A stretch of DNA of 16,865 bases, taken from assembly GCA_937911265.1 (NCBI GenBank), contig CALDRG010000048.1, positions 1-16,865 of the forward strand, in the 5' to 3' direction. Within the stretch, counting starts at the first letter, position 1. Each line of letters begins with the position of its first letter. This stretch comes from Thalassarchaeum sp002495735. GTDB taxonomy: Archaea; Thermoplasmatota; Poseidoniia; Poseidoniales; Thalassarchaeaceae. The notes under the pieces were generated by a model that was not told the origin of the DNA, did no database searches, and was given only the letters and a program-made list of their open reading frames with translations. Position numbers and translations under genes: made by a program. Positions 15,701 through 16,865 of this stretch are shown here, piece after piece.

Positions 15701-16731
15701 GCACCATCAAACTCAACGTAATCGACCTAGAGAAGTCGGAATACACCGGAGGTAAATCGTCACTGTGCCCCGGATGCGGCCATGACCAGATATCCAATGT
15801 CATCATCCAGGCAGCGTGGGAGAACGGTATTCCGCCCGAGGGCATCGCCAAGATGAGTGGAATCGGGTGCTCTTCCAAGACTCCAGCCTACTTTCTCGGC
15901 AAGAGTCACGGTTTCAACACCGTGCACGGTAGGATGCCATCTGTCACGACCGGTGCCAGTATGGTCAACAAGAGTCTGGCCTTCATCGCTGTCTCAGGCG
16001 ACGGAGATACCGCCAGTATCGGTATCGGACAGTTCGTCCACGCGATTAGGCGCAACCTCGACATGGTCTACATCATTGAGAACAACGGAGTATATGGTCT
16101 GACCAAGGGGCAGTACAGTGCCACCGTAGAGAAGGGATCCAAGAAGAAGAAAGGGGCGACCAACGTGCAGCCCCCGATTGACCTGTGCGCGATGGCCATC
16201 AACCTCAGATGTAGTTTCGTCGCGCGCTCGTTCTCGGGCAGCAAGAAGCAACTGACCTCCCTAATCCGTGCGGCGATGGGTCATCGGGGAATGGCGGTCA
16301 TTGACATCATCTCGCCGTGCGTCACCTTCGCCAACAACGATGAGTCCTACAAGTCCTACAATTACGTCAAGGAGAATGACGAGGTCCTGCACATGCTAGA
16401 CTACATCCCCCACTTCACCCCTCTGGAGGAGGTCGACATTCCCGAGGGCGAATATGATGACATCCAGATGTTTGACGGCTCTACTCTGCGACTGGAGACA
16501 TTGAGCGAGAATCATGACCCGTCGGACGCTGTCTCCGCGCTCTCAGCAATCCACAGAGCGGAAGGTGAGAACAAGCACGTGACCGGTTTGCTGTACTATG
16601 ATGACAGTATGCAGACCGCCGACGAGGAGATCGGACTTACCGAGACGCCGCTTTCAGCCCTGAGTGAATCCGAGATGCGCCCCAGCGAAGCCGAGCTTGC
16701 AAGCATCAACGCGGCCTTCCGCGGAGCCTGA
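15697..16731 (+). CDS. korB: 2-oxoacid:ferredoxin oxidoreductase, beta subunit
   Basis: This subunit binds thiamine diphosphate and one [4Fe-4S] cluster and works with KorA. At 344 residues it has LCPGCGHD with Cys24 and Cys27, Cys58 in GIGCSSKTP, and Cys208 in SPCVTFAN, the four expected cluster ligands. The thiamine diphosphate/magnesium motif starts at GDGD (101-104) and ends near IENNGVYGLTKGQ (127-139). HGRMPSVTTGA, also typical, lies at 77-87. A lysine-rich loop (EKGSKKKKG, about 145-153) and an extra acidic C-terminal tail of about 60 residues (after SDAVSALSAIHRA) make it slightly longer than many family members. The ATG overlaps the korA stop (ATGA), so translation is probably coupled. 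No separate ferredoxin (delta) subunit gene is next to it, as expected for the KorAB type. It is followed by a short hairpin and tRNA-Gln. Confidence 0.96.
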   Translation: MSTIKLNVIDLEKSEYTGGKSSLCPGCGHDQISNVIIQAAWENGIPPEGIAKMSGIGCSSKTPAYFLGKSHGFNTVHGRMPSVTTGASMVNKSLAFIAVSGDGDTASIGIGQFVHAIRRNLDMVYIIENNGVYGLTKGQYSATVEKGSKKKKGATNVQPPIDLCAMAINLRCSFVARSFSGSKKQLTSLIRAAMGHRGMAVIDIISPCVTFANNDESYKSYNYVKENDEVLHMLDYIPHFTPLEEVDIPEGEYDDIQMFDGSTLRLETLSENHDPSDAVSALSAIHRAEGENKHVTGLLYYDDSMQTADEEIGLTETPLSALSESEMRPSEAELASINAAFRGA

Positions 16732-16748
16732 GTGACTTCTTTCGGCTA

Positions 16749-16775
16749 TCGGATTCGTTGAAATAGCGAATCCGA
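16749..16775 (+). repeat. 9-bp perfect hairpin between korB and tRNA-Gln
   Basis: TCGGATTCG and CGAATCCGA flank a 9-base loop TTGAAATAG, starting 18 bases after the korB stop. It could end the korB transcript, but there is no T-run after it. The AT-rich loop lies about 27 bases before the tRNA 5' end, where a TATA box would be expected, so it could also be part of the tRNA promoter. Confidence 0.5.
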
Positions 16776-16789
16776 CTCCGTCACCCATT

Positions 16790-16865
16790 AGTCCCTTAGT
16801 GTAGTGGTCCATCATGTGGGGTTCTGGATCCCACGACCCTGGTTCGAATCCGGGAGGGACTACCA
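16790..16865 (+). tRNA. tRNA-Gln (anticodon CTG)
   Basis: A complete 76-base tRNA ends exactly at the window edge with encoded CCA. The acceptor stem is AGTCCCT with AGGGACT (7 perfect pairs), and the A1-T72 pair is usual for archaeal tRNA-Gln. The D arm is GTGT/TCAT with a T-T mismatch at 13-22 and a G-T pair at 10-25, and the loop holds AGTGGTCCA. The anticodon arm is TGGGG, loop TTCTGGA, TCCCA, giving anticodon CTG at 16824-16826, which reads CAG. The variable loop is 4 bases and the T arm is CCTGG-TTCGAAT-CCGGG. There is no intron. In archaea this tRNA is often first charged with Glu and then amidated by GatDE; nothing in the window tests that. Confidence 0.96.

Noticed and set aside
1..16865. 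Mobile elements, CRISPR arrays, toxin-antitoxin or defence genes
   Set aside because: I looked for transposase or integrase motifs, regularly spaced repeats, terminal inverted repeats and att-like copies of the tRNA end, and found none; the gene content is ordinary core metabolism plus surface proteins.

Overview
The window looks like chromosomal DNA of a planktonic marine euryarchaeon, most likely Marine Group II (Poseidoniales, Thermoplasmatota). The reasons are: an archaeal tRNA-Gln with encoded CCA; a two-subunit 2-oxoacid:ferredoxin oxidoreductase; short S-adenosylhomocysteine hydrolase of archaeal type; a eukaryote-like RanBP2 zinc finger; TPR proteins with membrane anchors; and a giant secreted, Asn/Asp-rich surface protein with VCBS/FG-GAP calcium motifs and a C-terminal anchor. 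The lineage is an inference from gene content; no rRNA is present. Gene packing is tight: there is no gene-free stretch over 100 bases, and starts often lack a Shine-Dalgarno sequence.

Layout. Left edge, plus strand: the 3' end of an RNA-binding-type zinc finger gene (1-267), followed by a TPR protein with two membrane helices (336-1376). The latter converges on the minus-strand ahcY-like gene (1373-2656), and the two stop codons share one CTAG. The minus strand then carries, reading from right to left, a cyclophilin with TPR and membrane anchor (13755-12694), aconitase (12660-9934), an unknown acidic protein (9881-9213), a surface protein of about 2,140 residues (9126-2701) and ahcY (2656-1373). 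Intergenic gaps between these five are 33 to 86 bases, so read-through is possible. A divergent promoter region near 13828-13897 separates this block from the plus-strand korA-korB pair (13898-16731, ATGA overlap). The window ends with a complete tRNA-Gln(CTG) at 16790-16865.

Function. Aconitase and the 2-oxoglutarate-type ferredoxin oxidoreductase are both steps of the oxidative citric acid cycle and lie on the two sides of one divergent promoter, with only the cyclophilin gene between. AhcY recycles the product of methylation reactions. The giant protein and the membrane cyclophilin both place folded domains outside the cell, and a link in folding or secretion is possible but unproven.

I did not find a defence system, mobile element, CRISPR array or biosynthetic cluster. 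The more unusual items are the nested domain architecture and cytoplasmic tail of the giant protein, the ZRANB2-like finger, and a repeated CGGTAWT motif in the divergent promoter.
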